Shown in pieces: positions 16,995-25,397 of a stretch of DNA of 64,000 bases. Origin of the DNA: Rhodococcus sp. NBC_00297. GTDB taxonomy: Bacteria; Actinomycetota; Actinomycetes; Mycobacteriales; Mycobacteriaceae. Numbering within the stretch: position 1 is the first letter of the stretch; every line of letters starts with the position of its first letter. The translations under genes and the position numbers were made by a program. The stretch covers positions 4,467,001 to 4,531,000 of the forward strand of contig NZ_CP108041.1 of NCBI RefSeq assembly GCF_036173065.1, written 5' to 3'. The notes below the pieces were generated by a model. The model was not told where the DNA came from and searched no databases. It saw nothing but the letters and a program-made list of their open reading frames with translations.

Positions 16995-17426
16995 TCAGCG
17001 CGCGTCGCGGTACACCTTCCAGGACTGCGTGATCAGCGGGATCTGCAGCGGCAGTCGAGCCACGACCCCCACCTTCATCGCGGTCGAGGTCTTCTCGCTC
17101 TGCAACCACGACGCGGCCATCTGCAGGTTGGCCGGGAACACGGCCACGAAGAAGGCGGCGGCCGCGGCGCCGGTCAGGCGACGAGTGCGGGGAACGATCA
17201 GTCCTGCCGCCAGTCCGAGCTCCGCCACTCCCGACACGTACGTGTACGTCCGCGGTGATCCGGGGAGCACGTGCGGCACCTGGGAATCGAACGGCGCCGG
17301 TGTGACGAAGTGCAGGACACCGGCTCCGCCGAGGAGGACCGCGAGTCGCTGCGCCGCCGTGTCCGCCGCCCGTCGGCGCGACGGGAGTCGAACGGAATCG
17401 AGCAGCGGCAGGGTACGGAGCGTCAT
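16995..17426 (-). CDS. DoxX-family membrane protein
   Basis: About 143 residues with four hydrophobic segments (around LAVLLGGAGVLHFV, YVSGVAELGLAAGLIV, GAAAAAFFVAVFPANLQM and a C-terminal span). The PANLQMA stretch is typical of DoxX-like proteins. Function in this subfamily is unknown; some mycobacterial DoxX proteins take part in oxidative-stress complexes. Starts at 17426, 17444 and 17477 are all in frame, and none has a convincing ribosome site; I chose 17426 as the conserved-looking start. It is convergent with adnB and divergent from the potassium channel gene. Confidence 0.8.
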   Translation of the reverse strand: MTLRTLPLLDSVRLPSRRRAADTAAQRLAVLLGGAGVLHFVTPAPFDSQVPHVLPGSPRTYTYVSGVAELGLAAGLIVPRTRRLTGAAAAAFFVAVFPANLQMAASWLQSEKTSTAMKVGVVARLPLQIPLITQSWKVYRDAR

Positions 17427-17585
17427 GGTCGCAGCCTGCACCATCGTCTGCTCGTTGCCAACAGGACGGTGGAGCACCGGAGTTCTGCAGCGACTGATGG
17501 GGGTCCGCGGCTCGATGCTCCGATACAGTCACGGCAGCCGACGAGGCGGATCGACGACCACGAGCGACGGACGAGGACCACATTC

Positions 17586-18656
17586 ATGGCAGGACGGTTG
17601 CGGAATCGGCTGCTGAACACCGACACCGGACTCACGGATCGCCCCGACTTCGCACTGGTGGGTGTCCTGCGGATCCCGGAGTTCGAGCAGAGCCCCTGGC
17701 GGGCGATCTACCAGCGCATCATCATCGCGCTCGCCACGCTCTTCGTGGCCGCCATGGTCGTCTACGTGGACCGGGACGGGTACGCCGACAACCAGGACAA
17801 TCAGCTGTCCTTCCTCGACGCTTTCTATTACACGACCGTGTCGCTGTCGACCACCGGCTACGGCGACATCGCGCCCATCACCCCGTCCGCGCGCCTGGTG
17901 AACATCCTGGTCATCACGCCGCTGCGCGTCTTCTTCCTGATCCTGCTCGTCGGCACCACCCTGTCAGTGCTCACCGAACGTTCGCGCCAGGCGTTCAAGA
18001 TTCAGCGATGGAGGCGCAACGTGCGCAATCACACCGTGGTCGTCGGGTACGGCACGAAGGGTCGCACCGCGATCGCCGCGATGCTCGGAGACGGGGTGTC
18101 GGCCTCGGACATCGTGGTCGTCGACACCGATCAGTCGTCCCTGGACGCGGCGAGCAACCTGGGGCTGGTGACCGTGCAGGGCTCGGCCACCCGGTCGGAC
18201 GTCCTGCGCCTGACCGGTGCTCAGTACGCCGCGTCGATCATCGTCGCGACCAACCGGGACGACACCGCCGTGCTGGTGACGCTCACGGCGCGGGAGATCG
18301 CGCCCAAGGCGAAGATCGTGGCCGCGGTGCGCGAGGCGGAGAACGTGCATCTCCTGCGCCAGTCGGGCGCCGATTCCGTGGTGGTCTCCTCGGAGACCGC
18401 CGGGCGACTGCTGGGCATCGCCACGACCACGCCGAGCGTCGTGGAGATGATGGAGGATCTGCTGACCCCCGAGGCGGGCTTCGCGATCGCCGAGCGCGAG
18501 GTCGAACGCGACGAGGTCGGCGGATCGCCCCGCCACCTGTCGGACATCGTGCTCGGTGTTGTCCGTGACGGTCGCCTGGTGCGGGTCGGTTCGCCCGAGG
18601 TCGATGCGATCGAGGCGGACGACAGACTGCTCTACATCCGACGCGTCTCCAACTGA
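17586..18656 (+). CDS. Potassium channel with RCK (TrkA-N/TrkA-C) domains
   Basis: A 356-residue two-helix potassium channel. Membrane helices lie at about residues 43-61 and 103-126, with the selectivity filter TTGYGD at 89-94. A cytoplasmic RCK domain follows (TVVVGYGTKGRTA nucleotide site near residue 145), then a TrkA-C part. The pore faces the membrane and the RCK ring gates it, often by nucleotides or Ca2+. The ATG at 17586 has GGACGAGGA upstream. The neighbours match M. tuberculosis Rv3200c, which also sits next to adnB and nudC. Confidence 0.93.
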   Translation: MAGRLRNRLLNTDTGLTDRPDFALVGVLRIPEFEQSPWRAIYQRIIIALATLFVAAMVVYVDRDGYADNQDNQLSFLDAFYYTTVSLSTTGYGDIAPITPSARLVNILVITPLRVFFLILLVGTTLSVLTERSRQAFKIQRWRRNVRNHTVVVGYGTKGRTAIAAMLGDGVSASDIVVVDTDQSSLDAASNLGLVTVQGSATRSDVLRLTGAQYAASIIVATNRDDTAVLVTLTAREIAPKAKIVAAVREAENVHLLRQSGADSVVVSSETAGRLLGIATTTPSVVEMMEDLLTPEAGFAIAEREVERDEVGGSPRHLSDIVLGVVRDGRLVRVGSPEVDAIEADDRLLYIRRVSN

Positions 18657-18704
18657 CCAGCCGCACTGCGGTGCACCGGATCTGCCGCCGTCGGACCCGG
18701 TCAG

Positions 18705-18710
18705 TAGGGT
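18705..18710 (+). promoter_or_regulatory. -10 box of nudC (leaderless)
   Basis: TAGGGT lies exactly six bases before the GTG start at 18717, which puts the first transcribed base at or next to the start codon. There is no Shine-Dalgarno sequence. Confidence 0.6.
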
Positions 18711-18716
18711 CGTGAC

Positions 18717-19619
18717 GTGTCCTTCCGACTTCTGTCCGAGCCCATGCTCTCGCGTTCCCCGATCGACCGCGCCGAGGAATTGCGTCGCGACGACGCGGCA
18801 CTCGCCGCAGGGTGGCCCACCGCACGGCTGTTGCGCGTGGACAGTCAGGGTCGCGTGCCGGTCGAGGACGGTCGAGTGGCGCTCGTACCGGCCGTCGACA
18901 CGGCGGACTCGCCGCCGGAGGACGCGGTGTTCCTGGGAGTCGTCGACGACCACCACGTCTGGGCGGTCTCCGTCTCCGCACTCGCCGGCGAGGTGACGGA
19001 TCTGCGGTCGTTCGGCGACGTCCTCACGGAGTCGTCGGCGGGGCTGGTCGTGACGGCGGTGGCGTTGTTGAACTGGCACCGGGCAGCCGCGTTCAGTGCG
19101 CGCGACGGATCACCGACCGTGCTCTCGTCGGCGGGGTGGTCCCGCACCAGCACGCTCACGGGCCACGAGGAGTGGCCTCGGTCCGACCCGGCGATCATCG
19201 TCCTCGTTCACGACGGGGCGGACCGCGTCCTCCTCGCACGCCAGCCGATGTGGCCGGAGCGTCGGATGTCGGTGCTCGCCGGTTTCGTGGAGGCGGGGGA
19301 GTCGCTCGAGACGTGCGTGAGCCGCGAGGTGGGCGAGGAGGTCGGTCTCGACGTGTCCGACATCACCTATCTCGGCAGTCAACCCTGGCCGTTCCCGCGC
19401 TCGGTGATGATCGGGTTCGCGGCGCGCGCGAACGCTGCACAACCGCTGTCGTTCAACGACGGTGAGATCGCGGAGGCGCGATGGTTCACCCGCGACGAGG
19501 TACGCACCGCCCTCGCCGCCGGGGACTGGAGCGGCTCGGAGGACGCTCCGCTCCTACTTCCGGGAAGCATCTCCATCGCCCGCGCGATGGTGGAGTCGTG
19601 GGCGGCGCTCGAGTCCTGA
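18717..19619 (+). CDS. nudC: NADH pyrophosphatase NudC (zinc-ribbon Cys absent)
   Basis: A 300-residue Nudix hydrolase that splits NAD(H) into NMN(H) and AMP and may remove NAD caps from RNA. The Nudix box starts at G189 (GFVEAGESLETCVSREVGEE) and is followed by the NudC-specific SQPWPFP at 221-227. In E. coli NudC a four-Cys zinc ribbon precedes this domain; here the matching region (residues 124-150) has none of the Cys. The start is the GTG at 18717, six bases after a TAGGGT -10 box. Its place between the channel gene and mycoredoxin matches Rv3199c. Confidence 0.93.
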   Translation: MSFRLLSEPMLSRSPIDRAEELRRDDAALAAGWPTARLLRVDSQGRVPVEDGRVALVPAVDTADSPPEDAVFLGVVDDHHVWAVSVSALAGEVTDLRSFGDVLTESSAGLVVTAVALLNWHRAAAFSARDGSPTVLSSAGWSRTSTLTGHEEWPRSDPAIIVLVHDGADRVLLARQPMWPERRMSVLAGFVEAGESLETCVSREVGEEVGLDVSDITYLGSQPWPFPRSVMIGFAARANAAQPLSFNDGEIAEARWFTRDEVRTALAAGDWSGSEDAPLLLPGSISIARAMVESWAALES

Positions 19620-19639
19620 CGAACGCGAGCGCCCGCGGC

Positions 19640-19915
19640 TCAGTTCAGGCCGATTGCCTTTTTGACCTGCGCGAGGCTGGGGTTGGTCGCAGTGGACCCG
19701 TCGGCGTACTTCAGAGTCGGCACGACGTGGTTTCCGTTGTTGACGCTTCCGACGAACTCGGCGGACGCGGGATCCTTCTCGATGTCGATCTCCGTGTAGG
19801 CGATGCCGTTCTCGTCGAGCTGCGTCTTGAGACGTCGGCAGTAGCCGCACCAGGTCGTCGAGTACATCGTCACTGCGGGCACGTGGGCTGTGTCTTTCTG
19901 CTGTGCTGTGGTCAC
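19640..19915 (-). CDS. mrx1: Mycoredoxin Mrx1-like glutaredoxin-fold protein
   Basis: A 91-residue thioredoxin-fold protein with the redox motif C23-G-Y-C26 and the cis-Pro region VVPTLKYADG. Mycoredoxins reduce mixed disulfides of mycothiol, the actinobacterial thiol. The equivalent in M. tuberculosis (Rv3198A) sits between nudC and uvrD2 as here. It is convergent with nudC and divergent from uvrD2. Confidence 0.92.
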   Translation of the reverse strand: MTTAQQKDTAHVPAVTMYSTTWCGYCRRLKTQLDENGIAYTEIDIEKDPASAEFVGSVNNGNHVVPTLKYADGSTATNPSLAQVKKAIGLN

Positions 19916-19991
19916 GGAACTCTCAACGCGGAGTCATCGACGGTTGTTCCGATCGGGCGATGGGCGCGCCGGCGGTGTCGGTGCGGGCTGA

Positions 19992-19997
19992 CATGAT
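19992..19997 (+). promoter_or_regulatory. -10 box of uvrD2 (leaderless)
   Basis: CATGAT ends six bases before the GTG at 20004, and no Shine-Dalgarno sequence is present. The same hexamer and spacing occur at the ABC1 gene. Confidence 0.55.
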
Positions 19998-20003
19998 GGC
20001 CAC

Positions 20004-22133
20004 GTGAACGACAGGGATGCGGTGGAGGGTCTCGACCCCGAACAGTCGGCCGCCGTGCTCGCTCCGCGAGGCCCCGTGTGTGTGCTCGCGGGTGCAGGAA
20101 CCGGCAAGACCAGGACGATCACCCGTCGCATCGCCCACCTCGTCGCGGACGGGCACGTCAAGCCGAGTCAGGTCCTCGCCGTCACGTTCACCGCGCGGGC
20201 TGCGGGGGAGATGCGCGAACGGCTCCGCGTCCTCGGTATCCGGGGGCAGTCGTCCGACGGGCAGGTGCAGGCGCGCACGTTCCATGCCGCCGCGATGCGG
20301 CAGCTCAAGTACTTCTGGCCGCAGGTCGTGGGAAACACGGACTGGCGTCTGCTGGATCGCAAGTTCGGCGTCGTCGGGCAGGCCGCCTCTGCTGCCGGCG
20401 TCTCGACGTCCACCGACAGTGTCCGCGACCTGGCGGGTGAGATCGAGTGGGCCAAGGCCTCGCTGATCGCGCCCGAGGACTATCCGGCCGCCGCCGCGCG
20501 GCTGCACCGCGACACGCCGACCGACGCGGATCGTGTCGCCGCGGTCTACGAGGGTTACGAGGAACTCAAGAACCGCGATCCCGATGCTGTGCTCCTCGAC
20601 TTCGACGATCTGCTGCTGCACACGGCGGCGGCGCTCGAGAACAGTCCGTCCGTCGCACAGGAGTTCCGCGAGCGGTACCGGTGCTTCGTCGTGGACGAGT
20701 ACCAGGACGTCACTCCACTGCAGCAGCGTGTGTTGGACGCCTGGCTGGGCGATCGGGACGACCTGACGGTGGTCGGCGACGCCAACCAGACCATCTACTC
20801 CTTCACCGGGGCCACACCGCGGTTCCTGCTCGACTTCTCGCGGCGGTTCCCGGAGGCGACGGTGGTGCGCCTGGAGCGCGACTACCGGTCCACACCGGAG
20901 GTCGTCGGGCTCGCCAACAAGGTCATCGGCGCGGCGAAGGGGCGCATCGCGGGGACACGGCTCCAGCTCATCGGACAGCGCGCGGCGGGACCGGACCCCA
21001 CCTTCGTGGAGTACGACGACGAGGCGTCCGAGGCCGCGGGAGTCGCGCGCACCATTCAACGGTTGATCCGTACCGGCACGGCGCCGTCCGAGATCGCTGT
21101 GCTCTATCGCATCAACGCTCATTCCGAGGCGCACGAGAAGGCGCTGACGGATCTGGCAATTCCGTATCAGATCCGCGGCGGCGAGAGCTTCTTCCAGCGG
21201 CAGGACGTCCGGTCGGCCGTCGCCGCCGTTCGGTCGAGCGCCGCCCGGGACGACCTGCCGTCCGACGCACGCAGCGGGGCCGGGCTGCCGCGGCTCGTGG
21301 AGGCGGTGCTGGCTCCCCTGGGACTGTCGGCGACGGAACCCAACGGTGCTCAGGCGCGGGAGAAGTGGGCTGCGTTGCGGGCTCTCGTCGCGCTGACCGA
21401 GGATCTCGTCGTCCAGATACCCGATCTCGATCTCGAGGGACTGGTGCGTGAGTTTGCGATGCGCGCGGAGGCTCGGCACCCTCCGGTGGTGGAGGGGGTG
21501 ACGCTGGCGTCACTGCACGCCGCCAAGGGACTCGAATGGGACGCGGTCTTCCTCGTCGGTCTCACCGACGGCACGCTGCCCATCAGTCACGCTCTGGGAG
21601 ACAACAACTCGTCGCCCGACGAGGCCGCGGTGGAGGAGGAGCGTCGCCTGTTGTACGTGGGTGTGACGCGCGCCAGGGAGCACCTCGAACTGTCCTGGGC
21701 GCTGGCCCGCAACGAGGGCGGTCGCAAGTCGCGTCGGCGTTCGCGGTTCCTGGTCGACCTGGTTCCCGAGTCGTCGCCCGCATCGCGCATCGCCGCACCC
21801 ACCGTCCACAAGAAGCGGCCGGTCTGCCGTGTGTGCGGCAAGCCCGTCATCGGCACGGTGGCCACCATGCTCGGCCGGTGTGAGAACTGCCCGGCCGACG
21901 TCGACATCGCTCTGCTCGAATCCCTGCGGACCTGGCGGTCGGAGACGTCGAAAGCGCTCAAGGTTCCTGCCTACGTGGTCTTCAGCGACAACACGCTGAC
22001 CGCCATCGCGGAGCAACGGCCACGCGATGATCGCGGGCTCGTCGCGATCCCGGGTATCGGGGCGAAGAAGCTCGAGCGGTTCGGAGCCGACGTCTTGGCG
22101 CTCGTCGACGCCCGTCTCTCCGCCACCGAGTGA
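20004..22133 (+). CDS. uvrD2: ATP-dependent DNA helicase UvrD2
   Basis: A 709-residue 3'-5' superfamily 1 helicase. Walker A is [10 protein letters not shown] (about residue 30), motif [11 protein letters not shown], motif [16 protein letters not shown], motif [13 protein letters not shown]. It has the two features that mark mycobacterial UvrD2: a tetracysteine motif (CRVCGK and CENC, around residues 610-635) and a C-terminal HRDC domain (to residue about 700). GTG at 20004 is the start, with a -10 box six bases upstream. whiB7 follows after a 498-bp regulatory gap. Confidence 0.94.
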   Translation: MNDRDAVEGLDPEQSAAVLAPRGPVCVLAGAGTGKTRTITRRIAHLVADGHVKPSQVLAVTFTARAAGEMRERLRVLGIRGQSSDGQVQARTFHAAAMRQLKYFWPQVVGNTDWRLLDRKFGVVGQAASAAGVSTSTDSVRDLAGEIEWAKASLIAPEDYPAAAARLHRDTPTDADRVAAVYEGYEELKNRDPDAVLLDFDDLLLHTAAALENSPSVAQEFRERYRCFVVDEYQDVTPLQQRVLDAWLGDRDDLTVVGDANQTIYSFTGATPRFLLDFSRRFPEATVVRLERDYRSTPEVVGLANKVIGAAKGRIAGTRLQLIGQRAAGPDPTFVEYDDEASEAAGVARTIQRLIRTGTAPSEIAVLYRINAHSEAHEKALTDLAIPYQIRGGESFFQRQDVRSAVAAVRSSAARDDLPSDARSGAGLPRLVEAVLAPLGLSATEPNGAQAREKWAALRALVALTEDLVVQIPDLDLEGLVREFAMRAEARHPPVVEGVTLASLHAAKGLEWDAVFLVGLTDGTLPISHALGDNNSSPDEAAVEEERRLLYVGVTRAREHLELSWALARNEGGRKSRRRSRFLVDLVPESSPASRIAAPTVHKKRPVCRVCGKPVIGTVATMLGRCENCPADVDIALLESLRTWRSETSKALKVPAYVVFSDNTLTAIAEQRPRDDRGLVAIPGIGAKKLERFGADVLALVDARLSATE

Positions 22134-22151
22134 GCGCATCTCCGCAGGTCG

Positions 22152-22188
22152 AAAAAGGGTTGTGCGGTCTGAGACAGCCGTTTACTGT
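22152..22188 (+). promoter_or_regulatory. whiB7 promoter with AT-rich activator element
   Basis: AAAAA at 22152-22156 is followed after three bases by a -35 box TTGTGC (22160-22165), a 17-bp spacer and a -10 box TACTGT (22183-22188). An AT-rich run three bases upstream of the -35 box is the known mark of WhiB7-activated promoters, so the gene is likely autoactivated. Transcription should begin near 22195, giving a leader of about 437 bases. Confidence 0.75.
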
Positions 22189-22270
22189 GTATTTCGTACC
22201 GCGCGCCCCGTGAGGGTTTCCGGTGCGTGACCTGCTCGATTCCGACTCGCCGCCGAAGGAGGTGTCACCC

Positions 22271-22480
22271 GTGGAGATCTACACCACCGCAGCGCTTCTG
22301 CAGCAGAAGTCTGCCGTCTGCAGCACCGGCATGAACAAAGCCGGCGCAGGCGCAGTCGCCGAAGCAATCGCACTGAGCACGACCGGTTTCGGAGTGGCAC
22401 CCTTGCCGCGCCGTCACCGCGAGCGCTGGGCGCATCGCGCATCCGTGGGCACCGGAGTCGATCGGGACATCACTCGATAG
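22271..22480 (+). CDS. whiB7 upstream ORF (69-residue leader peptide)
   Basis: A 69-codon frame inside the whiB7 leader. Its GTG at 22271 is preceded by AAGGAGGTG at 22256-22264, one of the best ribosome sites in the window, which argues that it is translated. The peptide starts VEIYTTAALLQQKSAVCS and resembles no family I know. It ends at TAG 22480, 23 bases before a long hairpin. In mycobacteria whiB7 is induced by ribosome-targeting drugs through a leader ORF; this ORF fits that role as a sensor of stalled ribosomes. Confidence 0.65.
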   Translation: MEIYTTAALLQQKSAVCSTGMNKAGAGAVAEAIALSTTGFGVAPLPRRHRERWAHRASVGTGVDRDITR

Positions 22481-22502
22481 GCACCGCACAGCATTCCTTC
22501 GT

Positions 22503-22541
22503 CGAAGGCCACGGATTCGCACCTGCGAACCGTGGCCTTCG
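22503..22541 (+). terminator. Attenuator hairpin in the whiB7 leader
   Basis: GAAGGCCACGG (22504-22514) pairs perfectly with CCGTGGCCTTC (22530-22540); C22503-G22541 extends it. Inside, TTCGC and GCGAA pair around an ACCT loop, with one bulged A. There is no U-run, but the tail TTCGTCGTG is shared with two other hairpins at gene ends in this window. TCCGTGG at 22442-22448, within the upstream ORF, could pair with CCACGGA at 22509-22515 as an antiterminator. Confidence 0.7.
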
Positions 22542-22631
22542 TCGTGGGACACCCCTCGACGCCGTTCACGGATCTCGCCAGATCTGTCGAGTTCGACACC
22601 ACCGTGAATCGCAGCAGAAGAGGAGAACGAC

Positions 22632-22976
22632 GTGTCACCCGCCACCACCCGGACGACATGCCGCACCGACGACACCACGACCGACCGGTCCGTGGCCGCC
22701 ATCGACGACTTCGTCGCAGATCAGTTGCCGTGCCGCCGAGCCGATCCGGATCTCTGGTTCGCCGAGTCGCCCGACCGTCTCGAACGCGCCAAGCAGCTGT
22801 GCGCACACTGCCCCATCAGGTCGGGGTGCCTCGACGCGGCGCTCGACCGTGCCGAGCCGTGGGGAGTGTGGGGCGGCGAGATCTTCGATCAGGGAGTCGT
22901 CATCGCGCGCAAGCGGTCTCGCGGCCGTCCCCGCAAGAACCCGGTTTCACCCGCACCGTCCGTCGTCTGTGCTTGA
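22632..22976 (+). CDS. whiB7: Transcriptional activator WhiB7
   Basis: A 114-residue iron-sulfur regulator that works with the housekeeping sigma factor to turn on intrinsic drug-resistance and redox genes. The four cluster Cys are C34, C57, C60 and C66 (CAHCPIRSGC). The GVWGGE turn is at 78-83, and the AT-hook RGRP at 97-100 marks WhiB7 among WhiB proteins. The GTG at 22632 follows GAGGAG with good spacing. The gene order uvrD2-whiB7-ABC1 matches Rv3198c-Rv3197A-Rv3197. It is convergent with the ABC1 gene. Confidence 0.95.
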   Translation: MSPATTRTTCRTDDTTTDRSVAAIDDFVADQLPCRRADPDLWFAESPDRLERAKQLCAHCPIRSGCLDAALDRAEPWGVWGGEIFDQGVVIARKRSRGRPRKNPVSPAPSVVCA

Positions 22977-22999
22977 CGGTCGGTGCGGGTGTCGCCCGG

Positions 23000-24310
23000 C
23001 TACTCGGCGAACCCGGGCATCCACTCGGTGAGAATCGCCATGTACGGAGCATTCGCGTCGAGCTGGGCGCAGATGCCCACCGATCCCAGGAGAACGCGGA
23101 AGATCACCGCGTACCGCGGCGGCAGATTGAGGGACCGGGCCGTACGGAACTGCGGACCGTTGAAGTCCGCGGCCTTGCCTGCCGTGCCCTGCAGCCACTT
23201 TCGAGTGAAGTGGAACGACTCGGTCATGATCGGATCGGTGAAGGGGCGGAGATAGTCGGCGATCTCCTGCTCGGTGACCTCGCGGCCGGGAATCACGAAT
23301 CCCGTCTCGCGCAGCAGTTCCGTCAGCTCGTCGAACTCCTCGTCGCGCGAGAGTCGCACCATCCGACCGAGTTCCGGGGGCAGACCGTCGGGGAGAGTGA
23401 GGCACGCACCGAAGTCGATGACGCCGAGCCTGCCGTCGGCGAGCAACTTGAAGTTGCCGGGGTGCGGATCGCCGTGGATGCGGCGGACGCGCTCCGCCGA
23501 TTCGAAGTGGAAACGGGCCAGGTTCTCGCCGGCGGTGTTGCGCTGCTCCGCGGTTCCGGTGGCGATGACGGAGGAGAGGGACGTTCCTTCCATCCACTCC
23601 GTGATGACCACCTTGGGAGCACTCGCCACGACACGAGGCACGGCGAATCGCTCGTCCCCGTCGTAGACCGCGGCGAACGCACGCTGGTTCTCGCCTTCGA
23701 TCCGGTAGTCGAGTTCCTCCTCCGTGCGCGCCGACATCTCGTCGAGGACGGCCTTCACGTCGGTACCCGGCACGATGGTGCCGAGGATGCCGACGAAACG
23801 CGACAGCGTCTTGAGGTCGGCCTTCAGCGCCTCGTCCGCACCCGGGTACTGGATCTTGACCGCCACGTCGCGACCGTCGGACCAGGTCGCTCGGTGCACC
23901 TGCCCGATGGAGGCCGACGCGGTGGCCGTGTCGTCGAAGTCGGAGATGCGCGAGCGCCACCCGGTGCCGAGCTGTTGATCCATCACCCGATGGACCGTCG
24001 CGATCGGCATCGGGGGCGCCTCGGCCTGCAGCTTGGTCAGCGCCTCGCGGTAGGGCTCTGCCATCTCCTCGGGTACGGCCGCCTCCATGACGCTGAGAGC
24101 CTGACCCAACTTCATCGCTCCGCCCTTGAGTTCGCCGAGGACGGCAAACATCTGCTGGGCGGCCTTGGCGCTGAGTTCGGCGTCGATCTCCGCACGATTT
24201 CCGCCCGCGAGTTTGCGTCCGAAGCCCATCGCTGCGCGGCCTGCCATCCCGAGGGGGATGCTGGCCAGCTTGGCTGTCCGGGCGGAACTGCTGCGGGGGA
24301 TGTCGGGCAT
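23000..24310 (-). CDS. ABC1/UbiB-family atypical kinase-like protein
   Basis: A 436-residue member of the ABC1 (UbiB/ADCK) family, a protein-kinase-like fold. Visible motifs are the family's KxGQ signature (MKLGQALS), an Ala/Ser-rich loop ending ASIGQVHRA, the ATP-site Lys in VAVKIQYPG, the catalytic-loop analogue HGDPHPGNF and the metal Asp in DFGAC. The M. tuberculosis equivalent (Rv3197) belongs to the whiB7 regulon and has been linked to macrolide tolerance. I chose the ATG at 24310 because a CATGAT -10 box ends six bases before it; longer starts exist. The exact biochemical role is unknown. Confidence 0.9.
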   Translation of the reverse strand: MPDIPRSSSARTAKLASIPLGMAGRAAMGFGRKLAGGNRAEIDAELSAKAAQQMFAVLGELKGGAMKLGQALSVMEAAVPEEMAEPYREALTKLQAEAPPMPIATVHRVMDQQLGTGWRSRISDFDDTATASASIGQVHRATWSDGRDVAVKIQYPGADEALKADLKTLSRFVGILGTIVPGTDVKAVLDEMSARTEEELDYRIEGENQRAFAAVYDGDERFAVPRVVASAPKVVITEWMEGTSLSSVIATGTAEQRNTAGENLARFHFESAERVRRIHGDPHPGNFKLLADGRLGVIDFGACLTLPDGLPPELGRMVRLSRDEEFDELTELLRETGFVIPGREVTEQEIADYLRPFTDPIMTESFHFTRKWLQGTAGKAADFNGPQFRTARSLNLPPRYAVIFRVLLGSVGICAQLDANAPYMAILTEWMPGFAE

Positions 24311-24316
24311 GACTCC

Positions 24317-24322
24317 ATCATG
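24317..24322 (-). promoter_or_regulatory. -10 box of the ABC1 gene (leaderless)
   Basis: Read on the minus strand, CATGAT is followed by six bases and then the ATG at 24310. This is the same hexamer and spacing as at uvrD2. Confidence 0.5.
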
Positions 24323-24392
24323 TCTGACGATCGGCCGACGCGCCGCGACGGCCGAGACCCGGCCGCGCATCCGTGACACGTCACACCGTCCG

Positions 24393-25274
24393 TCACCGAC
24401 GAGCGCAGGTGCACAACAGGTGACGCGGCCATCGTCGACGACGGGTGGCCGCGGCGACGAGGTCCACCTCCAGGCTGTGCCCGACGGTCATCGGTGCGGG
24501 CGAGTCCGCGTGTGCGTCGAGGAACTCGGTGACCTGCGCGACCGCGAACGCCGCGGTGGCGGCGATGGTGGCGCCGCTCGCGGACCCGACGGTGCCGAGT
24601 AGCTGCGCGGCGAGGTGCGGCCATTCCCGGTCGTAGTCGCACCGCGTCAGCTCGACGCACTCGAGGCAGGGCGTGTGTCCGGGCAGGACGAGCGGACCCA
24701 CCACGCCGACGCCGTCGCGCAGCCGCACGGGAAGGTGCGGGATGCCGTCGTCCATGAGCACCCGGGAGACCTCGGGAGCACAGAGCACGGTGTCCGCCAC
24801 GACCACGCAGTCGACGTCCGCGTGTCTGTGGGGGAGCGACACGTGCCGGCGCTGGACGCGGCCCGTCGAGGACAACCCGATGGACACCGCATCCGACAGG
24901 GGACCGCGTCCCAGAACGAGGACCGTGCGGACGGCGGACGACCGCGGACGACGACGTCCGAGCACGCCCAGTCGTTCGAGTTCGGCCTGCACCGCGGTGA
25001 GCACTGCCGCGTCCACGCCGAGTTCGGCTGCACGCCAGTAGACGTCGGGTATCGACCGTCGTCCGTCCAGGAGACGCAGCACCGAGGCCATGACGGCCGG
25101 TGTCACGCCGTCCGGCGGGGTGAGGACCACCCGGCGCTCGGGATGCCAGCCGACCTGCAGCCGACCGTCTCGGCGCACGAGGAGCGTGACCGACTCGGCC
25201 AGGTGCGGGAGGCCGTCCCGGTCGGCGCGCGTGCGGGCGATCTCGGGCGAGCTCGCGTGGCGTGTCTCCGTCAT
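24393..25274 (-). CDS. ThiF/E1-like protein related to TOMM leader-peptide-binding proteins
   Basis: A 293-residue protein. The N-terminal 100 residues resemble the leader-binding (RRE-like) part of azoline cyclodehydratase partners (LLDGRRSIPDVYWRAAELG). The rest is a ThiF/E1-like fold with LVLGRGPLSDAVSIGL in place of a strict nucleotide loop. Zinc Cys pairs are CLEC in the middle and CTC near the C-terminus. No YcaO gene or precursor peptide is visible nearby, so a thiazole/oxazole pathway is not supported. The position matches M. tuberculosis Rv3196, of unknown function. No Shine-Dalgarno sequence precedes the ATG; CATCGT lies six bases before it. Confidence 0.72.
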   Translation of the reverse strand: MTETRHASSPEIARTRADRDGLPHLAESVTLLVRRDGRLQVGWHPERRVVLTPPDGVTPAVMASVLRLLDGRRSIPDVYWRAAELGVDAAVLTAVQAELERLGVLGRRRPRSSAVRTVLVLGRGPLSDAVSIGLSSTGRVQRRHVSLPHRHADVDCVVVADTVLCAPEVSRVLMDDGIPHLPVRLRDGVGVVGPLVLPGHTPCLECVELTRCDYDREWPHLAAQLLGTVGSASGATIAATAAFAVAQVTEFLDAHADSPAPMTVGHSLEVDLVAAATRRRRWPRHLLCTCARR

Positions 25275-25397
25275 GCGCAGACGATGGCACGCCCCACACT
25301 GCGGACGGGGGTGTCTCGCGCCGTTTGTCCACAGGCGTTCGGCGCTCCGACCTGCGATCCAGTCACGCGGGCGCCGGGAAGTCCCAGGTCGGCGGAA

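Noticed and set aside
22223-22270. Longer form of the whiB7 upstream ORF starting at GTG 22223
   Set aside because: The GTG at 22271 has AAGGAGGTG at the right distance, whereas the one at 22223 has no ribosome site.
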